Assembly (NCBI GenBank): GCA_036346225.1 | Contig: JARFIW010000999.1 | Location: 3,641,001-3,705,000, forward strand | Length of the DNA: 64,000 bases | Reading direction: 5' to 3' | Source of the DNA: Platerodrilus igneus | Taxonomy: Eukaryota > Arthropoda > Insecta > Coleoptera > Lycidae | Shown here: piece after piece, positions 1-16,195 of the stretch | How positions within the stretch are numbered: position 1 is the stretch's first letter | How the letters are laid out: every line of letters begins with the position of its first letter | Translations under genes and position numbers: made by a program | The notes under the pieces: generated by a model | What the model was told of the DNA's origin: nothing | The model's database searches: none | Seen by the model: only the letters and a program-made list of their open reading frames with translations

Positions 1-244
1 GCGGAGTCGTAGTTGGTCTTTGATTCCGATATAGGAATTACGTTCAAGATACTGTTTCGTTCTGCTTTTAACTCGATGCACGCGGGTTTTAAGGACATGG
101 TTACGGACTCCCTTTAGTGATACATGTGCTTTACTTATTATGGCTCTTGTTGTTTGCTTGGTCTGGTGATATTTAAACTGTGACCGACTACCGGTATACA
201 AAAGTAGTGGTTGAAGTTCCTCGCTGCTTTTTGTATGGTTATGC
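1..244. other. unassigned sequence at window edge
   Basis: No open frame of note, RNA gene or repeat partner was seen. It may continue the repeat whose inverted copy lies at 6690-7455, but similarity to that copy fades left of about 245. Confidence 0.4.
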
Positions 245-1105
245 AACTAATATACCTAGTTCCTTCGCGTGATAAGGTCCGCTGCTAACCCCAGTGACAT
301 CAGTCAGTGTGATTAGGGTAAGTTGTGATAAGTTCCATCAACACCCTCACAGTCTAGGGTGCAGTGCTTCGTTAGTGTCAGACATCGTGGATCTCACACT
401 GCAATGGCAAGGAAGCGGTACTGAAGAACTTTGTGTAAGTTGCACTATTTCCTATTTGTTCTTACTGTAAATATCTAACCGTTGTTTTTGCAATATTCCT
501 TGTCGTTCTGATACCTTTTCCATAGACTTGCCCGCTATTTAATAACAAAAAAAAAGAAAGAACAATCAACCCTACTGAAGGACTCGGAACAATTGTGCTT
601 ATCTACTTATTGATGTCTTTGCTAAAAATTTTACTAAATTACTTAGAGTGATTATGTCTTACCTATTTATATTTTTTTTGTTACATTTTACCTGAATTAT
701 GTTTAATTGGTGGGTGATGAAACGTTTCTGCTACTCCCCAATATGGCCTCACTTTGTACTCAGAATTTTTCTGTACTGCTATTACTGTTGTTAGATTATA
801 GAGTTTATCTAAACAGTTGCTCTTATTTATTCTATAAAGTACTGAACATTTTATACTTGATCCATAGGCTATGCTTTTTTCCCTGTTTCAGGTTTGCAGG
901 ACTAATTTGTTTTTCTTTCAGGTTTACTATTCTAATTTCTCTATGGCAGGTACTGGTACTAACTCCTGACAGCCGCGTCCCTTCTAGATTGGTCTGCTTT
1001 CTACAACCCCCCCTACTCTCCGATTGAGCCCGGTCACTGTTGTTTTCTTGGATTTTCTTTGGTTACGTACGGCTACGAGCCAACGTGACATAACTTTGAC
1101 GCACA
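245..1105 (+). repeat. long inverted repeat, left arm
   Basis: This arm matches the reverse complement of 6690-7455 over nearly its whole length. Shared landmarks are CCTAGTTCC near 255, ACACCCTCACAGTC near 345, GTGCAGTGCTTCGTTAGTGT near 360, AAACGTTTCTGCTACTCCCC near 720 and GGCTACGAGCCAACGT near 1070. The open frame inside it (707-1027) is low complexity and resembles no known protein. The arm has pyrimidine-rich stretches with TTTCAG-like sites and the block CGATTGAGCCCGGTCA near 1020; a similar block occurs near 48905. It could be two opposed copies of an LTR-like or other noncoding element; no protein identifies it. Confidence 0.7.
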
Positions 1106-2187
1106 ACGTGGCGTCTACTAGAAATACGTAACAAAAAGACGTTTTTATTGGGAGCTTGTAATTGTATTTTAAAAAAGAGAAAAAATATATATGTTTAAAA
1201 TTTATCCCTTTTATTTGATCATCGTAATATTGGAGCTATATAAAGAATTTAATATTTGTGGAAGACTATTCGTGCTTCATATAATAAGTTACAAAGGTTT
1301 TATACAACTGTGTGCAGTTAATAAGAGTGATTCCAGTTATAGCGAACAAAGGGTCATCTTTAGTGTTGGTGAAGAATAGCATCACTGAGCTTCGAATAAT
1401 TTACAGTAGTTTCCCAGTCTAACAGGACAACATTCTGTTTATATGTGGTCGTGTATTCCAAGAATACATATTCATATAGCGGATTCTAAGTATACTGCTG
1501 CTGAGTTATTATTTTATTAGTCGTAGAACATAAAATAGAGTGAATGTAATAAAAACATAAAATTAAAACTTACTTTCCACAGGTATTAACTGCAAGCGTT
1601 CGCAATGCAATTTTGTTTTATCCTGTAAAGAGGTCCATTTAAGCAACTCAAGCGACTTCGGTGGAATTACAGGTATTTAAAATTAATCTTTGTATAAGCA
1701 CCATTTAAAGATATTTGTTAGTGATTTGAATCTCAAACATCTATCTAAATTATACATTTGGGATTATATTTATGAATCCTTAAAAATAATAACAAATAAC
1801 GCCACATCTACACTGCGAGAGGTTAAGTGAAGTTAATTAGACGACGCTTTATGTGGAAGTGCGTAATGTGCCTGTAAAACGACCTAAGCCCACGTTGTTT
1901 TACAGAGTAGAAATATCTTGATATAATAATTCCTGAGAGTGAGTTTCAAAATCCGTAGCATAAATAAACACAATTTTTCCTTTATTTAATTTTACACAAA
2001 TACAGAAGTTTAGTAGAGTATGTTTGCGTAGTGGTTAAATATAATATACATGTAGTTAAGGTTGCGGTACTATCAGGAAAAATTGCTGCTATTTCTAAAT
2101 ATTTGAAAGGCCGACACCACCTTTTTTATCTATGCAATCATTTATCCTTTAACTCTTTGATTTTAATTATATTCTTTATTTACAATA
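1106..2187. other. AT-rich DNA without recognised gene
   Basis: Only short random-looking frames are present. Nothing recognised on either strand. Confidence 0.4.
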
Positions 2188-2214
2188 ATAATATATATAT
2201 ATATATATATATAT
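2188..2214. repeat. (TA)n microsatellite
   Basis: Pure TA dinucleotides. The right edge runs straight into TTATTGTGATA, a version of the terminal motif found at the other (TA)n tracts. Confidence 0.9.
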
Positions 2215-5200
2215 TATTGTGATATTTGGGGACGGAAAGGGTGTTATTTTTCATATCTAGCGAGGACTAGACCAGATTGCGTTATACTTCTTATTTTGCA
2301 ATGTTGACAATCTCATTAGATTGTTAACAAACAACCATTAACTTGTTACATGAAGTTAAAAACTTTTGTCAAGACGCAGCTAACTGGCAATCCTAACCAA
2401 AACTGGGATATTAAAATATTTGAAATTTGTGTGTTGTTTCATGCAGGTCTGGAAATGATAAACGTACAGTAACAGCGGAATGTATAATACCGTTACAAAT
2501 TTCAAGAAACATCTATAAACAGTCTTCTATGCATTTAAAAAATATTGTTTTTATATACACATTATCTCGCTTATTAAAATAATCTTCACGTATCCCTCGT
2601 TAACGAGTACAGAGCCCAAACATCTCCTATGTAAGTTTCAAAACTCTCTTTAAAATTCTCAGGATTATTTACTTATCGTTTTATTATGTCGGCTCTCAGT
2701 GTAATTGGCCAATGACGCTGGACAGATAATTTAATTAACCTTAAAATGCTTCGAACTCTGACCTCAAAGTTGCTGGAAATTATTTTCTTGACAAATAATT
2801 TTTATAAAATCAAAATCTTTTTCTAGCTTAATTTATTCAAATATCCTATTCAGTTTAAAAAACAAAAAAAATTATACTTGCAATTAGTGTTTTTAAATTG
2901 CGTTTGGGCGTACAACCTTAACGCGTTTGTTGAAGGTGATGTACATTTCCCAGAAAGAAAACGTTGGATTTTTAAATTTCTAGTGGACTGTATTTGAAAG
3001 AATATAATTGTTTTTTAATAAAGTGTATATTGAACATTTTACAAACATATTGTTTTGAGATGCAAAACGTACGGAGAACACGACACGCCTGTCTGTCGAA
3101 TAGACATTTAAAACTGGTGGCAGGGCAAGATCAGCAAATATCAAAATATTCTACATAATCTCCAACAAATAGTGTTTATAAAAATTTCATTTCCATTGTA
3201 ATTAACGAAATTAAATACTTCCTGGTTCCATTTCTTCTAGTTTCTATTTTGAAAATTAGCCGCGGCTAATGTAATAATTACCCCGATTTCGCTTTTTAAT
3301 GTCTTAGTATAAAGTTATGGCGGTCGTAAAATCTTCCATTCTTTGTTAATGAACGAAATCTACCGATGCTATCTCTCTTAGAGCTATTCAAATCGGCTTT
3401 TCTATTTTACGACATTCTCGATAGTAGCACTTCCTCAATTTGGGGCGTTTATTTATTGATACAAATTAATTAGCTTATTTAATAGCTTTTAGTACATTTG
3501 AAACGTTCAACAACGCTGCAAGCGATTTTTTCTGCATGAATATTAATTCATCCTACTTCTATTTAAAACGTCCTAAAATTTCTAAACAAATCCTAAAATT
3601 GATCGATCAACAAGCTCGATTTCCTACCATTTGATATTAGTGCTATTCTATAAAATTTCATCAAGTATTTGTTCTATAAATTTTGTCTCATAAAATCAAA
3701 CAGCTGCGTAACAACCTCATGTTACAAAGTCACTACAAATAAGTTCCAACACCTGCAGTGAATACGCATCAACCATAGCTGCACATAAATGCATGGCTTT
3801 TTTAAAAAAATTCCGCCGTTTAACCATCTGCCTAGTAAATGAATACTTGGAATGGGTTTGCTATCTATACCAAGTTTATACTCCATCAAGCGGTATGCTG
3901 TTATCTTGCAGCTGTGCATGTGTTCAAAGCAATAAGGTTGTTCCCTTTTGTTAACAATTCTTGGCAGCTTACGTTGCCTCCCTGTTTGCAGGTTGTTACT
4001 GCTGGTAAATTTGCAGCTGCTGTCTGAAAATGCTTGGAAATTGATCCTAAGGGGATGTTTTTGAAAGCCGAACACCTTACCCCTACGTGGTTCTTTTCTT
4101 TATAAATACAAACCGTGCTTTGAAAGCGGTACATTGAATACAACATTCTTTTAGCGAAAAGACATGCTGTTTGTAAGTAGTGATCTAACTTAGTTAAATT
4201 AGTTGAATCAGTGTATTGACGAAAGCAGTCCACATGTCCCGAATCCTATAAGATGGTACCAGAGAGGCGAACAATTACACTTCCTAAGATATAGGTACTC
4301 TGTTTTATTTTTTTCCTTTGCTGCTGCGATGAAATATAGACACTTTCTTTGTTGATTGATAACCACGCAGAGTGTTAAAATTTACTTTCTCGTCTCTGTG
4401 CAAAGTGATTGCTTAATTGTTTTCTAGTCACCAGTACTATAAAACCGAAGCTCAAGTAGAACAATTTTTTAGTTATTAAGATTGACTAAATGCTTTACAA
4501 ATTGTTCACTATTAATCATCTAGATCAAGTTTACATTTGATTCATTTCAGTTAGGGTTATGTTTTAAATTTAAGTGCATTTCAAAGAGCAGGTAGAAATA
4601 ATGCAAATATTTTTATTCTTGTATATATATTTAGGATTTGAAGCGTTAAGTATGTATATACTTATTATGTAGATTCTAAGATTTTATATTCGTTTACATA
4701 TGTTTATGTTGTGTTATATGTGAGTAACACTTTTATTTTTGACGGGACGATTACGTAAATGTGTATTTTTCTAGTCTCTGTAAATATTCCTTTTTGTGCT
4801 ATATATACCTAACGGTTTGTGAATAAAATTATTTGTTAAGGTTACCGATGTTTTCTTTCTGTATCACCCACTTCACTTTACGACGTTTTTGAGCTATCCC
4901 GAACTCTAATTCTTTTGAAGTTCGATTCTACTATTCTGTTTCTGTTTTGTTGCGGTATTCGATGTAGGCGATTTCTTTGCTCATTTTTACTGTTCTCTTT
5001 CGTGTCTGCACGGAATACCGTAACTCATTTCTAGTAAAAATAGCGTATATGATTTATGACTTTTTAAAATTCTTTCGAAAGAAACGCCGAATTCCTTTAT
5101 TAAATAACGTTAACATAATTTATTTTGAAACTAATTCAAATTAACTTCTTTGAAAGGAAGCTATTCTTTATTACAAACTTATAAAAATGGTATTTTTAAC

Positions 5201-5632
5201 GAAGATGCACTACTTTGTACAATTGGTGTTTCAGAAACGTAAGAAATAAAACTGTTCAATATTTCAAAAAGTGTATGCGGCTCATTTTCAGTCTGCAATA
5301 AATGTCTACACACGAATTTTAATTACATAATTAATGAGGGATACACTCCTATGATTTGTAAATGCAATAAGAAAAGTTTTTTTCTAAAAAATCATTATTT
5401 ACGCAAGGTTTAAGGTTGAGCTTCCTCTTAACTGGTATAACAATATTATATATGTCCTTAAAGGGTGTTACTTACATGAGAATCTTATTTTTCTGTGCTA
5501 ATGGAATACGAGTACAGGGTAGATAATTAAACATAAAGAAGTTTTACTTTTCTTTGTTTTCTTCTGTCTGGGATGGATTTTCTTTATAGAATTTAGTCTT
5601 CGATGACCTCTCGTAATCTCATTATCACATCA
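2215..5632. mobile_element. noncoding segment with inverted (TA)n-abutting ends (family H)
   Basis: The left end reads TTATTGTGATATTTGGGG away from one (TA)n tract; the right end, read inward on the minus strand, is TTGATGTGATAATGAG away from another. The two ends are therefore short imperfect inverted repeats of the same motif that bounds families E and F. The interior is AT-rich. Two overlapping minus-strand frames at 3722-4233 have no recognisable domain and are probably chance. Whether the whole 3.4 kb is one element or a composite cannot be settled by eye. Confidence 0.4.
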
Positions 5633-5650
5633 ATATATATATATATATAT
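5633..5650. repeat. (TA)n microsatellite between two element ends
   Basis: A short TA tract with TATCACATCA on its left and TGCTGTGATA on its right, so the terminal motifs of two elements face each other across it. Confidence 0.85.
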
Positions 5651-5770
5651 TGCTGTGATAAGGGATTGTTTAGGGGTGTATTGAGTAGCAAGGGTCGTGT
5701 AGTAACCATAAATTGCAATAGGAAGCAGAAAACTGCATTTATTTAGCAGAAAATTAAGTAATTCATACAT
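5651..5770 (+). repeat. terminal fragment of family E
   Basis: It starts TGCTGTGATAAGGG and continues with TTGTTTAGGGGTG. This matches the reverse complement of the right end of the element at 11389-13153 (around 13080-13153), including a shared AGCAGAAAA block about 90 bases in. Homology fades after about 5770, so this is a partial copy. Confidence 0.55.
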
Positions 5771-6454
5771 TATGTAAATAACAAGTTTTCATCACTCTGT
5801 ATATAGACCTTCATTAAATTTTAAGTAATGCAAGTGAGAATATCTTTCAGTCAAAGTACGCGTATTCAAGAGAAAATGATAGTAAATGTAATTAGTTATA
5901 AAACAAATACAAAGATAAGAGATAAAACCTAACAAAGCTTTACACAATTACGCGGAAACAATAAACATTTTGATAAGAAAACGCAGTTCAAACACGCGTA
6001 AAATAAACGAAAGTAAAATTGAAGTTACATCATTTATTTTGTTCAATTATGGAAAAGGCGATATCTAAACAAAACAACGTATGGTCAAGATAACGAAGTA
6101 TCCATGGCAAATAGGTATTACACGGAAAACCGAATATATTACATCAGAAACCACTTCAAAATGCAGGAAATACAAAGACCTTATTGGTTAAGATATCTAC
6201 AAGACTTGTTGAAAACCCAGCCCACATGCAAGTGGGAACAGTCTATATTTAACACCGAGTTTAAAACTCAAGCAGAGCAAAGCTGCGTCACTGCTAAACA
6301 GAAAGTCACGCGTAATTTAATATTTAATAATATAATAGTGTATGTTATAGTGACAAGACAAATAAGTGCAACAATTATAAAGATTTCTTTTGCCGTTTAA
6401 CGTGAGTAGAATTTGGGGTAATTTATTTAAACTAAATATTAATAATAATAGGGC
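5771..6454. other. unassigned sequence
   Basis: The stretch contains a 98-codon plus-strand frame (6104-6400) whose first ~70 residues look less biased than chance. It carries no domain, signal or repeat partner that I recognise, so I do not call a gene. Confidence 0.35.
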
Positions 6455-6660
6455 TTTAAATTCGAATGTGTGGACATTTCAAATGTGATGACAATAATTC
6501 AAATTCAAGAAGATACATATTATAATTCAATTGTGTTGATGATAATTCGAATGTGTGGATTGATATAGTACTTTGAATTGGGCAATAGAATATTTCAAAT
6601 GTGTTAATGAGAATAATTCAAATCTGGGTCAATATAATAGAATATTTCAAATCAGCGTCG
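6455..6660. repeat. degenerate tandem repeat (AATTCAAATGTG-like)
   Basis: Variants of TTCAAATGTG / TTCGAATGTG recur with irregular spacers of about 25-45 bases. The right end of the array adjoins the right inverted-repeat arm. Confidence 0.5.
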
Positions 6661-6689
6661 ACGATTTTGGTAAATTCTGGTACAATTTT

Positions 6690-7455
6690 GAGTTGCGAGA
6701 TTGTTACGTTGGCTCGTAGCCGTGCGTAACGCAAAGAAAATCAAAGAAATGACCGGGCTCAATCGGAGATTAGGGGGGGTTGTAGAACGCAGACCAACAT
6801 TTAATGTACGCGGCTGTAGGAATTAGTGACAGTACCTGCAATAAAAATAGTCAAGCACACCTGAAAAAAAAAGAATAAGCATAGCAGCAATGAAACGTCT
6901 AAGTTATTCAGTACTTTGTAGAATGTAAATAAAACTGTTTAGATAAACTATATAATATAAGAACGGTAAAAGCAATATAAAAATTTTTAGTACAAAGTGA
7001 GATAATATTGGGGAGTAGCAGAAACGTTTCCTCACACACCAATTAATCATAAATCAGACAAAATGTTAACAAAAGATAAATAGATAAGACACAATTGGTA
7101 TGAGTAATTCAGTAGTATTGATTGTTCTTTCTTTCTTTTTTTTTCTTATGTTTTAAAATAGCATGCAAATCTATTGTATAAGGTATCAGAACGACGAAGA
7201 TATGGCAAAAACAACGGGTAGATATTTAAAGTAATACTAAGTAGGAAATAGTTCAACTTACAGAAAGTCCTTCAGTAACGCTTCCTTGTAATTGGAGTGG
7301 GGGATTCACGATGTCCTACACTAACGAAGCACTGCACCCTTGACTGTGAGGGTGTGGATGGAATTTCTTACACTTTACACTAACTCACACCTACGCGTTT
7401 CACTGTTGTCAGCAGCAGTCATTATCATGCTGATGGAACTAGGTAGCAGGGATAA
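6690..7455 (-). repeat. long inverted repeat, right arm
   Basis: Reverse-complement partner of 245-1105, with the same landmarks in opposite order: GGCTCGTAGCC near 6710, GGGGAGTAGCAGAAACGTTT near 7012, CTAACGAAGCACTGCACCC near 7320 and GAACTAGGT near 7437. The frame 7340-7612 runs off this arm and is not recognisable as a protein. Confidence 0.7.
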
Positions 7456-11040
<3,585 letters not shown>

Positions 11041-11340
11041 TACCGTCACACAAAAATAAAAGAACAATGTGACAAATTTATTTGAAATGGTGTCATTTTA
11101 TTAAATTATACATTTTATATTATTTTTAGTTATGTTACGTTATAGTTCCTGTTATTTTTTACATTGTTGCTAATTATTTATACAAACCTCGATTTAGTAT
11201 GTAACTTTAACACCAAATTGTACCAGTTTTTTAAAATTTATCATTTGTAGTGCCTGTGATCAAGAATTAAAATAATTCGAAAATTTAGGCAATAAAAAGA
11301 GTATTACTGAACTTGCCAGCTGACCTGAAACCCACAACCA

Positions 11341-11346
<6 letters not shown>
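11041..11346 (+). mobile_element. family G segment, copy 1, with hammerhead-like fold
   Basis: The tail shares CGAAAATTTAGGCAATAAAA and CAGCTGACCTGAAACCCAC with copies near 19440, 22400, 38000 and 39150. Around 11237-11290, TGCCT pairs with AGGCA (stem I) and GAATT pairs with AATTC (stem II), followed by CGAAA. The core between the stems (GTGATCAA) departs from the hammerhead consensus, so activity is unlikely. Similar stem arrangements are known from Penelope-like elements; assignment to that group is inference. Confidence 0.55.

Positions 11347-11388
<42 letters not shown>
11347..11388. repeat. (TA)n microsatellite
   Basis: About 21 TA units lying between the tail of a family G segment and the TTGCTGTAATA end of a family E element. 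Confidence 0.95.
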
Positions 11389-11390
<2 letters not shown>

Positions 11391-13152
11391 CTGTAATATC
11401 CCCTTAGTGGGTCGACATATTAATTCTGTAATATCACGTGTCCTTACGTTGAGCGACCTATTTATTTTAATTGCTATAATACTAAATTAAATTATTGAAC
11501 CACCATTTTAATCTTTCCTACAGCTTGTGATTATTTCCTCCTCCAGCTGTTTCTTAACGTTGCTATCAACTGGAGTTTATCATAAACAACTTTATCGACC
11601 AATGACAAAATTCAACAAGTTACCGCCTTTGCGGGTTATCTCTGCCCTACTTAATTTGTGGCTCCTCCTCTGTACTATTTCAATCTTATGACCTCGGCTA
11701 GCATATATTTGTAATTATAAAAATTCAGTAAGTTTGGATCCCATTTAATGAAACTAATGCTTTATGTACAGCTTTGACGTTATTTACAATACATTTTCAA
11801 ATTAATTCACCTTTATAAATTTCATTTATCAACAACCATTTAATTTGTACTAAAACCCAAAGTCACCAAAGAAAACTCATTATCTTTACCAACAAATGTA
11901 GAATATTCTAAATCCGTTTTCTTATTATTATTTCAATACGTATTCAACCCTTTGTTGACTTGTTTACAAGCATATAATATTTAGCCAATTGGATATTAAA
12001 ATAAAATAAAATTCTTGTAGAAAACAGATGTTTTATAACTAACAATCTGACCTGGTTTTATCTTTTACGACGACGCTTCCATTGAAATTAATCTTCCCAA
12101 TTTTCGATTCCATTTAACTTATCACCATTATGGACCAACACCATTAAATTATAATTTTATACTTTAATCATTCTTGCCATAGACTTCAAATTTGTAATTC
12201 GTTCACCCCTATACTTCAAGATTATGTTCTTCTTTTCGCCTCGACATTTAAATTGTTTTATTGTAATCTTTCTTAACATCAAGCATTCTGGCCTATTTTC
12301 CTCAGACCTCGAAGCCGTTTTAAACGGTAATTTTCATATACACACTCTTTATTTCACTTTGTATCACTTGTTACGTATTATTCAGTATTACTGGCAATGC
12401 ACTTGGGCCTTCATTGAGTTCAAAACTGACTTTCTTATCGCGGTGCTTGCTAATATAATTTCGAATCCCCACTGCATCCGTGGTGTGGTCTAGAACCTGT
12501 CGTTTGCTTCGGACCAATCAAATAATTCCATTTCGAATATTTTCTGATGTAATGCTCTGCGTTCGTTCATAATGCCCACCTGCCTGCAGGTGTCTTCACT
12601 ATCAACATGCTGTATTTTGATAGAATAGTCGCCTTTCCATAAACAACTGATGCAATTTTACTTTAAACTTTCATTGTTTACATGCGATTCACGCAATTTT
12701 AATCATTTCTCTTATCAAAATGGTTAGATCTTTATACGCATTAGATTAGCTACATGAAACTCTATTTTCACCTCCGTATTACTTAATCGTCTGAGACTCT
12801 TTTCTTAATGCGTGTCTAATTATACTTTATCATTTATACGCGTGCTTCCACTGAAAAATATTCTTATTCGCTTTACTTATGTCAACTGAACACTATCTAC
12901 AGGGTATTTAATCTTTACCATCCGTTTAATACTGTATTTCTCATTCCTACGCCAACTATGCGTCTTCCTATGTCTTTCCTGCGTCGCCCAAAACTATTTC
13001 TACTTTGTACACAGGGTGTTTCCTACTTACTATCTACTTCTATTTCTTACTTATTTCCTAAAATAACTACAATTTTCTGCTGCCTATTCTAATTACTCAT
13101 TCTCTAGTGACCTTCACTATGTCGTGCACCCTTAAACAACCCTTATCACAGC

Positions 13153-13153
<1 letters not shown>
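11389..13153 (+). mobile_element. family E noncoding element, copy 1, with terminal inverted motif
   Basis: The left end is TGCTGTAATATCCCC; the right end, read inward, is TGCTGTGATAAGGGTT. Both abut (TA)n tracts, so the element has short inverted termini. The left 110 bases hold three tandem copies of a subterminal module starting at about 11389, 11424 and 11472. The interior aligns with 43803-45250, sharing GACCAATGACAAAATT-like, CTTATGACCTCG and CTAGCAT blocks. The frame at 12224-12493 is not conserved in the second copy. Length is about 1.77 kb and no transposase is present, so it would be nonautonomous. Confidence 0.65.
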
Positions 13154-13190
<37 letters not shown>

Positions 13191-13307
13191 TTATAATTAG
13201 TTTTTTACACAAGGTAAGTTGATAAATACTTACGTATTGAAATTAATAGATGAAATAATAACTTAGACTTTTTAAGTAAAGCCCAAATGATCATTTCAAT
13301 TAATTTC

Positions 13308-13340
<33 letters not shown>

Positions 13341-13349
13341 ATATATATT
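13154..13349. repeat. two (TA)n tracts around a 120 bp spacer
   Basis: TA tracts lie at 13154-13187 and 13308-13348. The second has GTATGTAT interruptions and leads into TTACTGCGATTA, a diverged form of the terminal motif. The spacer holds nothing recognised. Confidence 0.85.
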
Positions 13350-14392
13350 ACTGCGATTAAAGGTCATAGCAAAGTCATATCATGAAGTGTGATAAATATT
13401 TTCATTTATAAATTTAGAAAATGCGAGAAAGCCAAATTATTTAGATATTTATTTGTATAAGAAAATATTTGTGAAATACACGGTATATATGTATTAATTA
13501 CATTTAACGCATAAATGCGTGGAGATAAAACAAGTTTCATCCAAATTTTTTAATTAAAATATCGTGATATGTATTAATACTCTTAAATAATTTTAATTTT
13601 ATGTGATAACGAGAAACTCGCATTCATTAATAACTTAAACAAATTTTCATTTGCAATTAACAACAAAAAGACGTGTCTCTAATATAAAGCGTATTAGTTT
13701 AATCAATTTCTAGCATAGTAAAATTCAAACCATTAAATCAATAAAATATTAGATAGTAAAATGCATAAAAAATGTGTTCCATATCAAATGTATAAGTGAA
13801 TGATCCAGCTTCTAGAATATACTGGACGGTACTTTACTTTTCTACGAAAAATTATAGAATAGACATCGTAAAATAATCGGGCATATTAAAGTTTATTTGT
13901 ACACATACACATGAGCACAAAACAAACCATTTAATTATGGAGTCGAACCGACATACCCTACAACTACAATAATCATAAAAACAACCATAAAAATTAATGT
14001 GTTTCATGCACGAGCGTGGGAAGGAACTGAGGGTTCGCACGGATAGAATGACATTAACCTCTACAATAGAACAGCTTAACACGTACCATTTGCGAGAACC
14101 AGGACGTCGGGTAATAACCTTATGACATTAATAAGAGGGGATTAGTTGTGATCAGTTTATTAAACACCAGCGACCTACCTGTCGAAACGCGACCACGGTG
14201 CATGACGACAGTTGAAAGACGTACCTTAAGTTATGAAACGGTATTCAAATATCAGGGCCGTCGGGAATTGAACACGCTCCCGGACGCGACTAAACGCGGA
14301 CACAAAAACGGGTGCAATTTTATCTGCAGTCCTGCCCGATAATATGGATGGAGTATTGAAAGAATTTAACAAAAAAATTGTAAGTTAATTGA
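13350..14392. other. unassigned sequence
   Basis: AT-rich to about 13850, then somewhat more GC-rich. The frames 13852-14082 (minus) and 14148-14342 (plus) have no recognisable domain. Confidence 0.35.
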
Positions 14393-14400
14393 ATTATAAC

Positions 14401-15043
14401 TAGAGGTGGGCGATACGGGATTTTGCGTATCGAATATCAATACATATTCTATATCGATATGTATCGATATATCGAATATCAATACGTATCGATGCGTATC
14501 GATACGTATCGATGCGTATCGATATGTATCGATGCATATCGGTGTGTATCGATACGTATCGATATGTATCGATACGCACCGATACACATCTATACATATC
14601 GATACGTATCGATGCGTATCGATACGTATCGATTCGTATCAATGCGTATAGATACGTATAGATATATATATAGCGATTCGTATCGGAACGTTTAAATGTG
14701 TAGATTAAGTATACATATCGAGACGTAGCGATACGTATCGGTAAGAATCGATAATTTAACTACTCTTTTTTGAGAATAAGATCACAAGATCGTTTTAAAA
14801 TAATGTATTTACTAACAATTCGATCTTTCACTTAAGATTGTTTGTTATCAAAATAATTAAAGTTTCAAGTTGCGTATCGATACATATCGATACGTATCGA
14901 TACATATCGAGTATCGATACATAACGAGTATCGATACATATCGAGTATCGATATATCGATATTTATTTTTCGCTGTATCGGGGGGGTCGATACGGGGGTC
15001 GTATCGATACATATCAATATATCGATACGCCGACCCAGCCCTA
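14401..15043. mobile_element. nonautonomous hAT element made of CGATAC arrays
   Basis: Ends are TAGAGGTGGGCGATAC (left) and, reversed, TAGGGCTGGGTCGGCG (right). The TAGRGSTGGG form is typical of hAT termini. The element is flanked by identical 8 bp copies ATTATAAC at 14393-14400 and 15044-15051, the target duplication length of hAT elements. About 14440-14745 and 14870-15035 are arrays of the self-complementary decamer TATCGATACG and variants. A ~125 bp AT-rich unique segment separates them. All the open frames here (for example 14366-14695 on both strands) are translations of the array and are not genes. There is no transposase, so it must have been mobilised in trans. Confidence 0.9.
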
Positions 15044-15051
15044 ATTATAAC

Positions 15052-16069
15052 CATCGCATGCTGTTTGTTGTGTCTAAAAATTAAATTTGATCGTTAATAT
15101 TCATACCTGTATGGAACTTATTTTTAAAAAAAGGACTATTAATTTAAAGCGTATTGAATCGGAGTTTCATACATAAAAGCTCGTTAATTTAGAGGAAAAT
15201 TAGCAAGATTAAAATTTCGATAAAATAATATTATTGATAATCTTAAGTTTTGCAGCTAAACGCGAATTTCGCCAAATTAGGGTAGCTCTTACGATCTACC
15301 CTAATTTTGTTATTCATTGTTTTGAAAATTATGTTGTACAATATAAACAGACGAACACGAAGGAAGTTTTTTTTAAAATTTATATTAAATAAGTAGGGTG
15401 AAGGAAAGGTGTACTCGAGACTACATCAACCCCTAACTATAGCAGGACCGCCTAAATCATCTTTTGGAACGCTCACCTACCGGGTAGGTTTTATTTGGGG
15501 TTTTTAGATGGGTTGGCGCTCAAGGACTTTATAAGACAAAGAGACTTTAAAGTCTTTCAAGGTAAGTGTAAAAGTAGTTAGTAAATTTTAGAATTTGTAT
15601 ACCCCTAAAAGTAGTATATTTGCTATTATAGAACCCACCCTGCACGACTGAAAACTAGCCGGTACACTATTTTACCCCTGCAGAGTAAAATTAATTCAGA
15701 AGCGTAACGTCAATTCAGCACGTCTGAGAGATTTAAAAAGAAGCTAAAAATGTATTCTGAATAAAAATAAAAATTTTCTATGGACATCTACCACAAATCT
15801 AAATATTGTTGATATTGTATAAAGCAAACATACGTACAGAAAGTCCAGTGAACCCTATTCCAAACGATATATTTTAGTCTGCTTTATATGCGCATATCAT
15901 TACTACATTCTCAAATGCAAGCCCTTTGGATATTTATTTTAAAATATCTAAGCTGCTCATTTAAATACATATGTATAATTTATTTATTGTACAGGGACCT
16001 TCTGTACTTCAGTTATATCCAATAACAAGCGAAGAATATCATTAATATCATAAAATACTACAATAAACA
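15052..16069. other. AT-rich DNA without recognised gene
   Basis: Nothing recognised. A pair of opposed ACCTACC/GGTAGG blocks near 15475-15490 forms a short palindrome, GCTCACCTACC next to GGGTAGG. Confidence 0.35.
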
Positions 16070-16195
16070 AATACCAGCTTTGGTAACATGTTCTCCCTCA
16101 ATGGTGTTAATTCCCAGATGCATTGCGGGGATTAAATTTTAATGAAGACAGTGGACTGTTTCTACACCAGTTAAGCAAATGTTTTTAGTGGTCTA
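16070..16195 (+). repeat. dispersed repeat, member 1
   Basis: Matches the reverse complement of 26915-27085. Shared blocks include CCAGCTTTGG / CTGGCTTTGGCAA, TTCCCTCAAAGGTGTTAAT-like sequence, GCATTGCGGGGATTAAATTT and AATGAAGACAG. Similarity extends weakly to the left through ATCATTAATATCATAAAA. Noncoding and of unknown type. Confidence 0.65.

Noticed and set aside
3722..4233. Overlapping minus-strand frames of 110-117 codons
   Set aside because: No recognisable domain, two frames overlap in the same bases and no homologous copy is present, so chance is likelier.
14440..15035. CRISPR-like array
   Set aside because: Repeats are 10 bp palindromes without unique spacers, in eukaryotic DNA and within a hAT element.
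14366..15097. Several 65-90 codon frames on both strands with Tyr-Arg-Ile-Asp repeats
   Set aside because: They are translations of the CGATAC decamer array in the hAT element; the repeat is self-complementary, so every frame looks open.
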